Below are positions 12,862 to 25,479 of a DNA stretch of 64,000 nucleotides, piece by piece; within the stretch, counting starts at the first letter, position 1, and the number at the start of each line of letters is the position of its first letter. Origin of the DNA: Sclerurus mexicanus (taxonomy: Eukaryota; Chordata; Aves; Passeriformes; Furnariidae); assembly GCA_013396755.1 (NCBI GenBank), contig VWZF01002630.1, positions 434,001-498,000 of the forward strand, given 5' to 3'. The notes beneath the pieces are model-generated. The model searched no databases. It was not told the DNA's origin and worked only from the letters and a program-made list of their open reading frames with translations. Both the position numbers and the translations under genes were made by a program.

Positions 12862-15589
12862 AGGGCTCCAGGACCGCAAGGCAAACCCTGGCTCATTCCT
12901 GATGCTCTCTGTACCTGCCTTGCCCTCCTCACCTACAGCCCAGCAGGTATCTGGGTCACAAGGTGCATTTAGACTGGGAGCTCTGGCAGTGCCCTGGTGC
13001 TGAGCAGCAGCCCAGAGCTCTAAGATCTGCCTGAGAATAAAGTAAATTAGGTCAAGCAGAGCTGTGTTGCTACTAGTACCCAAACGGGCAATTTCAGATC
13101 CGTGAATAATTCTCCACTCCATTATCTCCAACTGAGATTTGAGCCTGTTCCATTAGTTTCAGCACATTCAGGATTCTGCACCGACCTTCTGCAGGATTTC
13201 TTTGGGAGTCCTCTGGTGCAAACCAGTGGTTTTCAACCCCTGAGGATGCCTGGGGACCTGGGGGCTTTTTCTAATGGCCCTGCAGTGGGCAGCTATAAAT
13301 CTTGCAAAAGGGTAAAGCTTTTTGCAATAGGTTTGGACTTGCTGGACAGGGCTTACAAGTGGAAAACAAGTAGGTTTTAGAGTTCAAAAGATTGGAAAAT
13401 GTTGAATAACACTTGCATAGGACTTGTTCTGGAGTCTAGGGAGAGTGTAGGAGAGCCTCCCATTTTGCCTGGCCAAACCACCTACCCAAATGCTCTTTGG
13501 ACTCAAAATGGATCTTAGGGGAAATTCCTGTCAGAGCCCAGATGGCTTTGAGCCCAACTCAGTAAAGGCCACACTTGGAGGGATTGGCCTATGGGGTATG
13601 GAAGCATAGAAGACAGGGCTGGAGGAGAGCCCAAGGAAATATCTAGTCCTCTTCCCAAGACAGAAAAACTAACATAATGAGTATTTAATTGCTTTAGTAT
13701 GGGCTTTTTGTATAAACTGTGTGTAATCATCGAGTTATGTTGTACATATGCAATAAAATTAAGCAAATATTCAATTTTTTTACAGATAAAGCTAAAATAA
13801 ATCCAGCTCTCCCTTCCTGAGTTAATCCACCATGAACAACTTGATCAATAACCATTCTTTTAAACCATCATCCACCCACCTCACTCCTTCCCACCTTCTT
13901 CTGTTTTCTGGGAGAAGTTTGATTTAAATTGCCAATAACTATCCTCACAACCACTGTAATTATGACATTCATTATGATTGCTATTCGTTATTAGATCCGT
14001 AAAGGAAATGCTTTGTCTCTCTATGGGAATTTGCAAGATTTTGTAATAGTTTTCCCCGTTCTGGATTTATCAGTGTTTGTGAACCAATAATATAAAAAAA
14101 AGTACCGATTAGATCAATGCACAATTCATTTAGATAGATTGAAATTATTTAATTTAGATGGTGGTGAGCTTTCTGAAATAAAAACATAATGAACTTAGAT
14201 GTTGAAAATGAGGAAACAGGATGTTTTTGCTATTTAAAAAATTTATAGTTTCTTCAAATGGGGAAATTCATTTAAACCAAGTTTCTCCACAAACAGCTTG
14301 TATTGACCTACTGATATTCACCAACAGAAAATTCATTTAATCTGAAAATTGTCAGCTTGCCATTTACTATTAAAAGTTTGTATAACACATACAAAGTTGC
14401 ATAAAAAGTTATTGCTGCTGTTGGAGTTGTCAAAAAGAAAAAAGAATTGCCTAAAGGAGTTAAGCACAGTCAAGGATTTTGAGTCTGAAATTTCTTAGAT
14501 ATTTTTGATACCATCTTAGCCCTCAGGTCATACAAAAATGACCTCTAATTCTGCAGCTCTCATAGAGATTTCCAGAGCCCTCAGAATTTAATTGCATGAT
14601 ATACAAGTTCATTTTTTATACAGTTATTAAATAATCGCCAAACCCTTATCAATCCTTTTAAATTCAAATGTGTTTATTTAGAATCAATCTGATGCTATTA
14701 CTTTAACCCTAGGTTTGACAGTTATAGTCAGAGGCTGTTCATCTTAGATATTCCAAATCCAGCCTCTCAAGCATGGGCAGCTGATACAGACTCGACGCAT
14801 CACGGACTTCAGTCTGTGAACTTGGCAACTGCATTAGCAAGTGACTCATGCCCCAGTTTGTGTTTGTCTGTTACCTCAGACACATTTGTCTGGAGAAGAA
14901 CTGTGGAAATAATTGATTTTGAGGAGTTGTGGCAATTCTCGTTACATAAGAATACTATAAATCACATTCAAAACCTTATGCCAGCTTCCTTTACCATCCT
15001 ACTTTAAAAAGGTCACATCCAAAGAGGTTTTCTTCTCATTTCTGGCATCTTGAACTTCTCTGACCCTTTGTCTTTGTCTCTTAGCCCTACAACCTTGGGG
15101 CACGTAAGGTCTTGATGCTATTAACGGCCATTCCTTTGTGGTGCTACATTTACCTGGTCTAGCTCCAGCCAGATGGTTTTTGTCTGTACAAAGCAGTGAT
15201 GTTGAGGCTTAGCAGGTCTCTTCTGTGAGCCTCAGCAACACCAGCAGCTCTTGTAGGAGAACCTGCAGACCACCTGCTCAACCTCATTTGAGGGATTCAG
15301 TGATGGCTGCACCAGAATCTCTAAGGAGCAGCAGAAAGTCCTTTGTCTTGAAGAGTACTTATGAGCTGTGGAGATTTATGAATGCCTGGGACAAATTGCC
15401 TCAGTTCCTGCCTTTGTGAAAAAGAAGTGATCCCTTAAACTCCACCAAAGAAGGAAGGTGCTGACCTAATATATTCTGCTGGAGGCACTGGGACAGTCAC
15501 CATGACTTTACTGGCTCCAGCATGTAGTGGAGCTGAGCAGAGTGCAGTGAGCTCCTTGTGGCTGATTGAGAAGTCCAGTGCACATAGGA
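12862..15589. other. Non-coding, including an AT-rich block at about 13770-14760
   Basis: No gene or repeat family was recognised. The AT-rich part contains many TAAT/ATTA-type words and few repeats. That is compatible with, but does not demonstrate, a conserved non-coding element. Confidence 0.4.
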
Positions 15590-15740
15590 CATATCATAGA
15601 AGGTTTGGTTTGGAAGGAACCTGAAAGATATCTAGTTCTAAATGCCTGCCATGGGCAGGGACACTCCCTACTAGAGCAGATTGCTCAGGGTCCCATCCAA
15701 CCTGGCCTTGAACACTTCCAGGAACGGGGCATCTTGTCTG
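15590..15740 (-). mobile_element. CR1 LINE 3' end, minus orientation
   Basis: The + strand reads CATAGAAGGTTTGGTTTGGA, AGGAACCTGAAAGATATCTAG, CTGCCATGGGCAGGGACACT, and CCCATCCAACCTGGCCTTGA. This is the reverse complement of the CR1 3' terminus. The 3' end of the element is therefore at about 15590, and the copy is truncated at about 15740. Confidence 0.92.
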
Positions 15741-16874
15741 ATAAAGGGAGGAGTGGGACTGAAATTAGTATAATTCAAGGAAAAACTGTATATTAAAGGG
15801 AAATAAAAATAAGCTCATAAGATATGGTTCCCAAAGAAATTATGTAAGTTGAGAAAATAAAAATTACATGAGACCCCAGCCTGACTATTTCCTTACCCTG
15901 CCATGTTAACCTGGGGATTCAACACAGCACACTGTGGGAGTGTTTGCCTCTGGTGAAGAACAGCAATTAGACTATTTCCAATGCACCATCCCTTTCTCCT
16001 TAAGGTATCTGAATTGTCTTCTTTTGAATAAAAAAGGTCAATCATATAAAGAGGTCTTTAACCCTACTCCAAGCCATAAGAGGAAAGGGCAATATTTCTG
16101 AACATACCCACAAATTTTGTGGGAACAGCCCGTGAAAAATCATTCCAACAAATGTCTAGTTCATAGCTAGGTTCTCCAGATGGCATCAATATATCATGAA
16201 GAGTCAAAAAGAGCCTTTCTGAATGCAAATTACTATTCACATTTTACCTAATTTATGCAAATTAGCTCATTCAGTCTTCCATCTAATCCTCCCTGGAGTT
16301 CCTCCAAGGTTTGAAAGGAAAGATATTCTTCTTGCAAAATATATATAATCCATATTAATTGTTTCTCATGGAGATGAGTGGGATGGACAGCTATTCCAGC
16401 AGTTAATATTTTAATCACTTCACCCCAGAAGCAGCCCTGCCTTCGGTGAACAGACCCTGATTGTCTGCCCACATTGCTAACCTAAACCATAAATGGCTGC
16501 ATATTGGGATGCTCCCAGTGGGGCCTGGCAGGCAGATTTTGGGAAGGGGCTGATCAGCATTGAGCAGCATTGAGAAGAGAGCTGGTGTATGGGCAGATCC
16601 GATAGGCAGCAGACCAAATCATCTTGGCTACCCAAGCTAGAAAGAGGGCTGCAGAAGAGGGATGAGTCTCAATGATGGAGCCACATGGATTACCCTGGGA
16701 ATGCTGGGTTTTGCATGGCAGAGCTGTGAAGTGGGTCAGATGGAACCATGATGAGAGGTACTGAAATGCACCCTTCCCATCCCTCTGAGGAAGGTGGATA
16801 TGCAGGGAAGGCAGAGGAAAGTGGAACGGGTCAGCACAGCACTTTCATTGGTCTAAGCCAGAGGCATGGGAATA
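15741..16874. other. Non-coding stretch, nothing recognised
   Basis: No feature is supported. A short direct repeat (AGCATTGAGCAGCATTGAG) lies near 16556. Confidence 0.55.
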
Positions 16875-16907
16875 CACTGGAATCCTTATGATCAGTGGAT
16901 TCCAGTG
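16875..16907. repeat. Perfect 11-bp inverted repeat (hairpin)
   Basis: CACTGGAATCC at 16875-16885 is the exact reverse complement of GGATTCCAGTG at 16897-16907, across an 11-nt loop. Pairing outside the perfect stem is patchy, so a microRNA precursor is not supported from the sequence alone. Confidence 0.7.
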
Positions 16908-17352
16908 CATCCTGAGTACAGGCACCATCAGCAAGAGGGACTGGTGTTCTCCGGCACCTTTTCTCAGTTCTGAACAGGAAAAGAGGATTTGTGGAAGAAT
17001 GAATGGAAAAAGCGCAAGATGTTTGAGTTGGGAAGTGTGTCAAAATTATCCACTTATTAAGAAGAAATTAAAATATATTTGGGCATATTGACTTCAGTCT
17101 GTCCTTGTTTTAATGTTTGTGTGTTATCTGGAATAGCTGTTCTTTAACCACACACTGGTGCTTATGGATTTCTTATCCCTGTCCTTTGTATCTGGATGGC
17201 TGTGATCAGATACGGCGATAAAATAGTAAGACTAATTCTGAAATCAATGAATTAGAGATTTAATGCATCGATATTTCATTACTTATCTGTGGAGAAAGAC
17301 AAGATTGATATGCAAGCAGTGAAATGGTCTGTGCCTCTTTGTGTACTGACAG

Positions 17353-17478
17353 ACCTAAGAACAACTCCCTCACAAGTTGAGTATTATCAGCATCAACAGA
17401 AGCTGCATGGCAACCTATTATACCTGTACAAAAACCTTCCCAAACCTGAGTGGCTGAAGCAGATGCTCAGTGCAACAG
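17353..17478 (+). other. Candidate internal coding exon, 126 nt
   Basis: An acceptor (pyrimidine-rich CCTCTTTGTGTACTGACAG) and a donor (CAACAG|GTGAGA) flank a 126-nt interval. It is open in the frame that enters at phase 1 and leaves at phase 1. The translation includes EYYQHQQKLHG, then LLYLYKNLPKPEW and LKQMLSA. This aromatic and amphipathic pattern looks like globular protein, but I recognise no family. Its phases do not fit a direct join from the 8574 exon, which ends at phase 0; that join would meet a stop (ACC TAA). An intermediate exon, or a separate gene, would be required. Confidence 0.25.
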
Positions 17479-20288
17479 GTGAGAATTGGGTCTGGTTTAA
17501 ATGTGCTTTATTGTTATCGCCCAAGCCTGTAATATGCTTGGCCCAAGAGTGGACCTGCACTGAATCACACAATCCTTTTGCATTAGCTGATGTACTGGCT
17601 GATGTTTTTCAGCAGATAACTTTTTTCCTATAGAGCTGTCAGTAACAGATCTCTTTTTGCCAGTCAGGAAAACTTGTCTCTGAAGCATTTTGAATTGACA
17701 TTTCAAATATTTTTTTTTGTGTGTCAGGTCTGCAGGAAAACACAGAAGCAATTGATTGGTGACTTTCAAGAAAAATATATTTTTTCCTCTTCTGTAGGGA
17801 AGACATGGGATTTTCTGACAATGCCTAGGGACAGGTGTATCACTGCACTCCACTGCATAGTTGTACTTATATAGTATAATTGATGTTGTCTGCTATATTT
17901 CAAAGGGATCCATAAGATTACAAAGTGCAAGAAGGTGAGAAAACCCTATTTGCCCTCCAGCTACATATAACCATGTATGTGTGGATTAATGTAAATAATA
18001 GTAGAGCAGAGTACATATCAGTAATTTCCAGGTTTTATCACCTGAAATGGAACTTTGAACAAAATATATTGATCACTTCGATGTTAAAAATGGCTATAAA
18101 CATATAATTGATATAAAAACTTAGAAAGTTCAGTTTACTTGTTCAGGCCTTGTCTTCAGCAAGGTGGTTACTTATGGGTGCCCAGGGATAGATCTCACAC
18201 TTTTGAGCTCAAGCAGCTCCTCATTGCAGATGCCTATGGGAGCTCAGCAAATCATTCACGAACTGGGCTTGGTGAGTCAGAGCAAGTCCCGCTCTCAAAC
18301 TGTTTGGAAAGCACATCTAATAAAATTAACTCTAAGGCGGCTTAGTGAGGAGCCTTGAATGGAAGATGCTTAAGTGGATCTTCATCAATTTCTAAACTGA
18401 TTTACTCAGATCAATACAACTGTCGACTGCCGCCAAGCCACGCTGCTTTAAACCTGTGGATACTTCCACAAAAGGGCTCTCAGCACCTCCCCTTCCGAGG
18501 GCTCAGGACTCTGTCCAACAAATCACTTAAGCTTGGGCTTAACTTTAAGTACATGAATACCTCATTAACATCAAGGAGACTACGTTAACTAAAGAATATG
18601 TGTAAAGTGCTTTGCTGGATTGGGGCCGTAGATGCTGCAGTCATCGTTGCTAGGTAGAAAAATAAGCCAGACAAAGAATTTCAGCAACAGGATAGTATGA
18701 TCTGGAGAATTACTCAACAACAGAAAACTGTGAGAGCAGGAAGATGATTGACTGATTATTTTTCCGATTCAGGGGAACCCAAGGGAGCATCTAAATCAAC
18801 TCCTTCTGAATGCTGCAGGGTGACTTCAGTCCAGTGATTAGAGCTGAGTGAAATGTTTTGATTGAGAATAAATTAATTCAAAAGTACTGTTTTGGCTAAA
18901 TGGAAATCTTTTCCTGACTTATTTTGATTTCTTCTAATTTTCCATTTCCAGAGAAAAATCCTGAATGGAATTTTTTAAGCTTTATAGAAGTTTTTAGTCT
19001 AATGTGTATAATTTTTTTTGTAGGAAAATAATCTTATGTAAATGAAAATATTGGGGGAAAAAGCCCAAACAGAAGAACTCATGTTTTCATTTTTTACAAT
19101 GTTCCACTAAGAAAAAGAGATTTTAAAAAAGTGTGTGTTTTAATTAAAAGACTTATATACAGTTTCTTTTCTCTTGGGGAAAAAATGACATTTAAAAAAA
19201 AATATTTTGTTTTAAATGGGGAAAGTTTTCACCAAGAAAAAACCTAGAAATTGAGTGAAATAAAGGATGAAGAGCCTCTGTTCTACATCTACACAAAATA
19301 AACTTTTTTGTTCCCCAATATCTCTCAATAACTCTCACAGTCATATAAAGCTATGACCTTCAAAGAACTGCAAGGAGACAACAATTTGCAAATGAAGGGT
19401 TTCTTCCTGTTCCATATCCAAGGAGAGGTTTTTTCAATAGGTTGAAATAGCTTTACGACCAAACATTTTTATTTTTTTTTCCCAAATCACAGGATAACCA
19501 GTTCCTGTTGTCAGGACATGATTATATTTTATGTTACAAAGAAATAAGAAAATATCATATAGGTTAACAACACTGTGAGGGAGTCTTGGGGAGACTCTTT
19601 CCTTTCAAGCACTACTTCCCCGCAAAGTCAGTGAACAAAAGAATGGTCTTACCCCACAATATTCCTGTTTGAAGATGAACAGTAGCAATATTCTCCTCAC
19701 TTGCCTTATGCTCATATTCCTGTAAGAATCATTGCTCATGGTGACACCCTGATTTCCTAGCGATGGAGCTCATCCTTGCCCCAGTGGGCTCCTCTTAGCT
19801 CCAAGTACGCCAGCATTAGCCAACCAAGCAGGATTGTATCATGTTTCTTGTAATTGAATCATATTGATTTTTAATGAGTTTAATTGATTGTGTTTGTCTC
19901 AGGGGCTGTGGTGACCACTTTTTTACAGAGGCTTGATTGTGTAGTAGAGCGGGAGGGCAAATAAGGGGTTAATGAAAGGCCACACAAGTTAATGGAGACC
20001 TGGAAAACCAAAGGGAGACCTAGAGTGAACACCTGTGGAAGAAACCAAGGAAGAATAAAGGCAAACAATTTATTTGACTTGAAACAGGTTATAAAGGACA
20101 GTAATTGTTTTAAATAGAAAGCTGTTGAATTATAATTAGAAGTAATTGAAACTCACCAAAATATTGAATAAAACATTAGATAATTTAAATGGTGTTATCT
20201 TTACAATTATCATTGAAAATAATTGCAGTGAAACCCATGAACTGTTGTGAGAGGAAGAGAGTCACCCAGGGCACATTGTTTTCCACAG
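17479..20288. other. Non-coding stretch, nothing secure
   Basis: No repeat family was recognised. A possible acceptor-donor pair around 18158-18267 has open frames but no recognised product. 18880-19270 is strongly AT-rich with A runs. Confidence 0.5.
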
Positions 20289-20398
20289 GCATTATTCAGA
20301 GTGTTTAATGGGGAGGTATTTATAAGTAAGTGGCAGCACTTGTTTCTGATCTGGCATTTCACAAGTGAGTGCCAGTTCCATGATAGGTGAGAAAGCAG
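20289..20398 (+). other. Possible non-coding exon (acceptor-donor pair)
   Basis: A decent acceptor (TTGTTTTCCACAG) and a CAG|GTAAGC donor bracket 110 nt that carries stops in all three frames. At most this would be an exon of a non-coding transcript or a UTR. Chance occurrence is likely. Confidence 0.1.
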
Positions 20399-23300
20399 GT
20401 AAGCAAGAAGCATCTGCTATTTTCAGAGTCATTGCTTTAAAAATCAGTCAAGAAGATGCCCCTCCTTGGAAGAATTCCTGACCTGTCTGTTGGGCTTGGA
20501 GATTTAGACACAGGTTTTCATAGCTGTGCGTTATCATTCTGAAATGTTTTCCCTGAATATTTTCAGAACAACATGTGCACATTGTTCCTTTTCAAATAGC
20601 AGAGCTAATTCAAAACAGGGAATGCTTTTCAGAAAAAAAAAAACCCAACCCAACAACAAAACAAAAAACTCATTCATCACAGCACTCAAAGGTTGTCACA
20701 TCAACATAGGCAGCTATTTTTGGTTCAGTGTCAAAAGATGTAGCTGTCTTAACTTCAAATACAGTCACTTCACTGCAGAATTCATGGAAGACACATTACT
20801 CAGCTTCTTAGCTCTGCCCTGAACCTCTCCCTAGTTAAGGCTATGCTACGTACTATGCTACATACTGTCCTCTCCAGAGGAGGAATATTTGAATAATCAT
20901 TTCATAGCAGACTATGGCTTCATAATGCGTGACATCCTGCCAGAGTTTCAAGGTGATTAATATAATTACTACAATGGGCTTGATGAATTTTAAGACAGCA
21001 ACTGTGACAGGAGCAAAGCAGCATTCCACCTACAGAAACATCACAGATTCTAATCAGCTTCTGCATGGAAATTAGTTTGTTGCGTGCTCTTCCTAGTTGC
21101 CATGGGCCAGATTTTCCCAGCCATGTGTAAAGCAGGCAAGGAATTAAATGGCAATGATTTCAGTTTATTTTTGGTCCTGTAGAAATACATAATTTTCCAT
21201 CCTCTTGATACAGAACTGGATATTAGATATTAGTCTATTAATTCTACATTTCCTATAAACTAAACTGAGGAAAGGAGTATCATTAAAACATCAGTTGGGG
21301 AAAATTGCTAAAATGGAGTGGCAGATGAAGAGGCTCTGAATGATGGCTTTATCTACAAGGAGAGAAGGAGAAGGGTGAATATGGAACATTTGCAGAGGCA
21401 AAAGCAGCTGAGCTTTGAGAGAGTAACATAAGCTATAGCAGTCTGCTAATATTCCTTAAGGCTCTATTAACAACAGGACGATTTTTTCACAGATGATCGT
21501 CTGTTCTCTCTTAGACAAATATCTACTGAAGTCATATGCTGGGCATCTGGTTTCTTTGTGCTTCTTCTCTTGAAGGACAAGTTAGAAAGGGGATTTTGCT
21601 TTCCAATACAGCTAACAAAAGCTTTCATGTTCCACACGGGCAGAGGACACAAACGAGAGGCAGCTGAAGGGGGAAGGTCTGATCCTGTGATACTTCAGGC
21701 TGTCCCTGTGATCTGCTGTGTGCTGTGAGTGGAGCTGAGAAGACTGATGGTTCAGCATAGCTGGAAAGCTTCAGTTGCTATTTTAGAGTGTGGTGACATG
21801 TCAGAGTGACTGTGAGCTTGAACCCTGTGCTCTGTGTAACACTCTAACACAACCCTCCTCAGAGGGTCAGACACTGAGGTGAGACCAGCAGATCCACATT
21901 CCATCACAAGCTCTTCCACTGACATATACCCATGCAATTTCCACAGCTCCAAGTCAACAGGTGTATCTCTTCCCACAATCCCACAGTGACTATTTTATCT
22001 TGGCCAGTTAGTTCTGTCATTACTGGTAGCAAACACCTATGCTGATATGATGTGATGACTTCTCTAAAAGAAGTATACCCCCCTCATCACTGGGACTCCT
22101 CCACTGTGACAGAAAAATAACTAGTGGGCAATGAATTCATATAATTGATTTGAACCTACAGTGATACAGCAGTGAAAGGTCTGATTTATCTTCTTTGGGA
22201 GGCCAGGAGGCATGAAGAAGAATCTGATGCAAGGAGCCCTTCATGACGCAAGTGATGCAGAACCAGTGGAAAGATCCTTCAGTAACAGGAGAAGCTGGAA
22301 CATCATGGCTGACTGTTATGGTACAATTTCCAAACTCCTCCAAGCTTGTCTTCATCTTTTTTTTTTGAGCTTTAAGTGCTATCTCTCTGGCAATTCAGCA
22401 TGCTGAATGGGGGCAGCATGCAAATGTAAATTATAAGCACTAGTAAGAAAGGAAAGAAACACTTGCTAAAGATGTCTAGACACCACAAAGTGTAATTCGT
22501 CAAGTTTAAGATTCTGCCAGCAAAAATGCACAGCAGGAAACACAAACATAAGGAGAATAAGAGCCACCAGGCTTCACTTGGCTCCAGCCACTTCATCAGG
22601 GCTAATTAAAGTGTTCTTCCAAGTCCTTAAAGAGATTAACTATGGCAGCAAACAATTTCAAATAAGATGTACTCGTCTAAAAAGGTGGTGGTGGAAGCAA
22701 CAGGGAGGTAGCAATCTGCATTGTCAACTCACATTCTGGTACTTTTAGTGAAGAACATTCAAAGCCAAGTAAAACAAGGCCAAAGACGAGGCCAGTGGAT
22801 GCTCTCTTGTTCATTTGTCTTGCCATATGATTTGCCACAACTGAGGTGGAAAGGTCTCAGCTGTCTGCAAGGTCCTGGCTGTGCTCCTCATGGATATGTC
22901 ACTGCACATGCACTGGAATTTTACTGCCACATGACACAGTCAAGAGTTGTATTTTCCACATGTTCCTCAGCAAGTCAGGAGGCAAGAAGGTGCATCTTTG
23001 CACACACTGCAGCCAGGCAAGCAAAGTGGTAACAATGCTTTCAAGTAATCACATGCACATCTGTAGGGCATTGAAGGTGAAATCTTCTTTTGCAGCCCTG
23101 TCCGTCTTTCCATCATTTCCACAATGGTGTTGCCCTGTCTCCCAGCACTCTGGGAGAAGGACCACAGGACACTGGTGATTTGGAAGTTACAACTGCAATT
23201 ATTTCATGAAAGATGATATACAATTCCAGATCCATAAAAGACGCAAATGAAGTTTGCACAGGCAATCCTATGTTTTCTGAAGCTTCCTCTTAGCAGCCAA

Positions 23301-24439
23301 AAAATGCAAATATGTATGTGTATACTATAGATACATCAAAACTAAAGTCACACTTTGGGCCAAAAGCAGGTTGGCAGCTTCCCTTCAAACAGTTTTATGG
23401 ATCATTAAGTACCCCACAGGAGGCTGACTACACCAACTATGTTTTATTGATAGTGAAGTGTTTCTAGCCTGAAACAAAACAATTATTCATGTTAACTAGA
23501 GGCTGGAGTAAACTGGCCAAGACCAATGTCCCCTCAGAATACCTGCATACTCAAAATTCAGTCTCACATTTATTTCTGGATGTATTTTTCTGTTCATAAT
23601 ATGCTAGTGGATGCTTTCTTTAAACAGGTTAATACAACTGTTTTCCTGGGGAGGTCTTTGGCAGGCAAAAAGACAGGTTTTCTCACGTGTGCTGCAAAAA
23701 AAAGTCAGCATACTCATGTAAGTGATACACATTCCTCTAAGAAAATAAATGAAAATAAGCTTATCTTACTGGTATGGCCAGCCTTCAGAGCCCTTCATGT
23801 CACACTTTCACATGAAGCTCTAAGTTCAGGGGCAAGGTAAATAATGCATGGTATTTTTAATTACGGCCTTCCACCTCAGATAACTAATACATCAGTGAAA
23901 CTTTGGAGATTCCATGCTACAAATCCCAAAGAAGTATTTTAAGTACTTCAAATACTTTCAAGGGGAAAAAAAAAATGAGGCAGTGTACATAGAAAGTGTT
24001 AATTCACTTGGTACTTAGGTCATCACTGAATGCAGCAGAGGTAGCTGAAATTGGATCTGCCAAAACCATGACCTGATCATTAGACCAGCAGATGACCAAA
24101 CAATTTTAACACTGCAGCAATAGTTTGTTCTAAAAGTCTGATCTTGTCATGTAGCCAATGCTAATCTCTTCCCAACAAAATGAAAATGGTCGTCCAGCCC
24201 TAAAAGTTTCAGTGAAACACACATGGGATTTATTGCATCACTACCACATTCCTCACAAACCCAAAGCAAAATCAGAAAACAATCCTAAACCGGTAAGTGA
24301 ATTGTACACAGAGCTCCCCTCAACTCAGCCCTGTCTTAATATTTTTCTCCTGGTATGGAAATCGTCATGTAAAGAAACTGAATCTGTGAAGCTTCTGAAG
24401 TGATAAATCAGTTATGAAATGGAAACCTCTATTACAGGC
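20399..24439. other. Non-coding stretch, nothing recognised
   Basis: No gene or repeat family is supported. Short A-rich tracts (near 20632-20670) and many unrelated short open frames are present. Confidence 0.5.
20841..20864. repeat. Tandem 12-mer duplication
   Basis: CTATGCTACGTA is followed directly by CTATGCTACATA, two copies differing at one base. Confidence 0.8.
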
Positions 24440-24990
24440 TGTCCACTTAATTATTTGACAAGCTAATTAATCTCCTAAACAACTGTAGAACTACTGTTTC
24501 CTCAGTAAGTGATGGAAACAAACTTTGGCAGATCCCACAGGTCTTGGCACTATAGTAGCAATAAGACTCTACAAAGTTACGTGTAATAGACACTAAGCGA
24601 GGTCAAATTGCCTCTGTAGGAGTAACTGGAATTGCTTATTGCCTGAAGGTGTTTATGTTGCTAATTATTTTGCTGTATCTAATTATGGTTTGCCAGTTTT
24701 GTTGTGGCTAAGATTTCAAGAGATGCCTCTATTCCCTTCAGAAAGCTATTGCATCATGATAGGAAAGGACGGAGCCTCCTGCCTTGTTAGAACAATGCCA
24801 TTGTCTGCCTCTCCTCAACAGACAACACAATTACAGCTGACACAATAATTGATGACGAAGTTTTCCAATGAGAAAGATGGACACACATTATTATCCCATC
24901 AATCTTGTTCCACATGGTGTCTTGTATCACTGTTTTTTCCTACCGTGACAGCAAATCGACTGAAGCTTGCCGATAGTCTGCTTGTGTTCC
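24440..24990. promoter_or_regulatory. Possible conserved regulatory block
   Basis: A repeat-free stretch with clustered TAAT/ATTA words, for example GCTAATTAATC, CTAATTATTTTGC, TCTAATTATGG and CACAATTACAGCTGACAC next to AATAATTGATGACG. This resembles homeodomain/PBX-rich developmental enhancers. Conservation cannot be judged from one genome, so this is inference only. Confidence 0.2.
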
Positions 24991-25479
24991 CAGGGGTACC
25001 CTGTGACTGAGTGAGGGCATCGCATGGGGCACGAGGAGAAACGTGAGATCAGAAAGAAGATCACTCAGTGTGAATTTAAGCCAAATTTACTTTCACCACA
25101 TTCTCTATCTGCTTATGTCTCTATCATAATATTAATATCCAAGGAAACAGGAGATCATCCTACATCTTCTTATTAAACATGCATTGCATGAGCAATGTTT
25201 GACCATTAATAGCAACTGCCCCTCATTTATACCCAGTTCTGTCTGAATTTAATCACTGATATCTGCCAGGTCTGTAAGTACATGTAAACTCCTATGTGAA
25301 TGTGTTATGCATCTATTAGAAAATTTTCCAATCATCTAATCTAAGTTTCAGTTTTGCCCAATGTATAATAGCATTTGGAACCCATTCATGTGTATTTACT
25401 TTATCTCATGTCCTTCATGCTTTCTACATCCAAATCATTGAGTCGATCATAGTTCAAACCCTCATCTGCTGTTTTCTAT
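24991..25479. other. Non-coding stretch, nothing recognised
   Basis: AT-rich sequence between the possible regulatory block and the large CR1 copy. Nothing is supported. Confidence 0.5.

Noticed and set aside
18158..18267. Acceptor-donor pair with open frames (TTG|GTGAGT)
   Set aside because: Acceptor weak, donor lacks consensus -2 base, and the translation is not distinctive.
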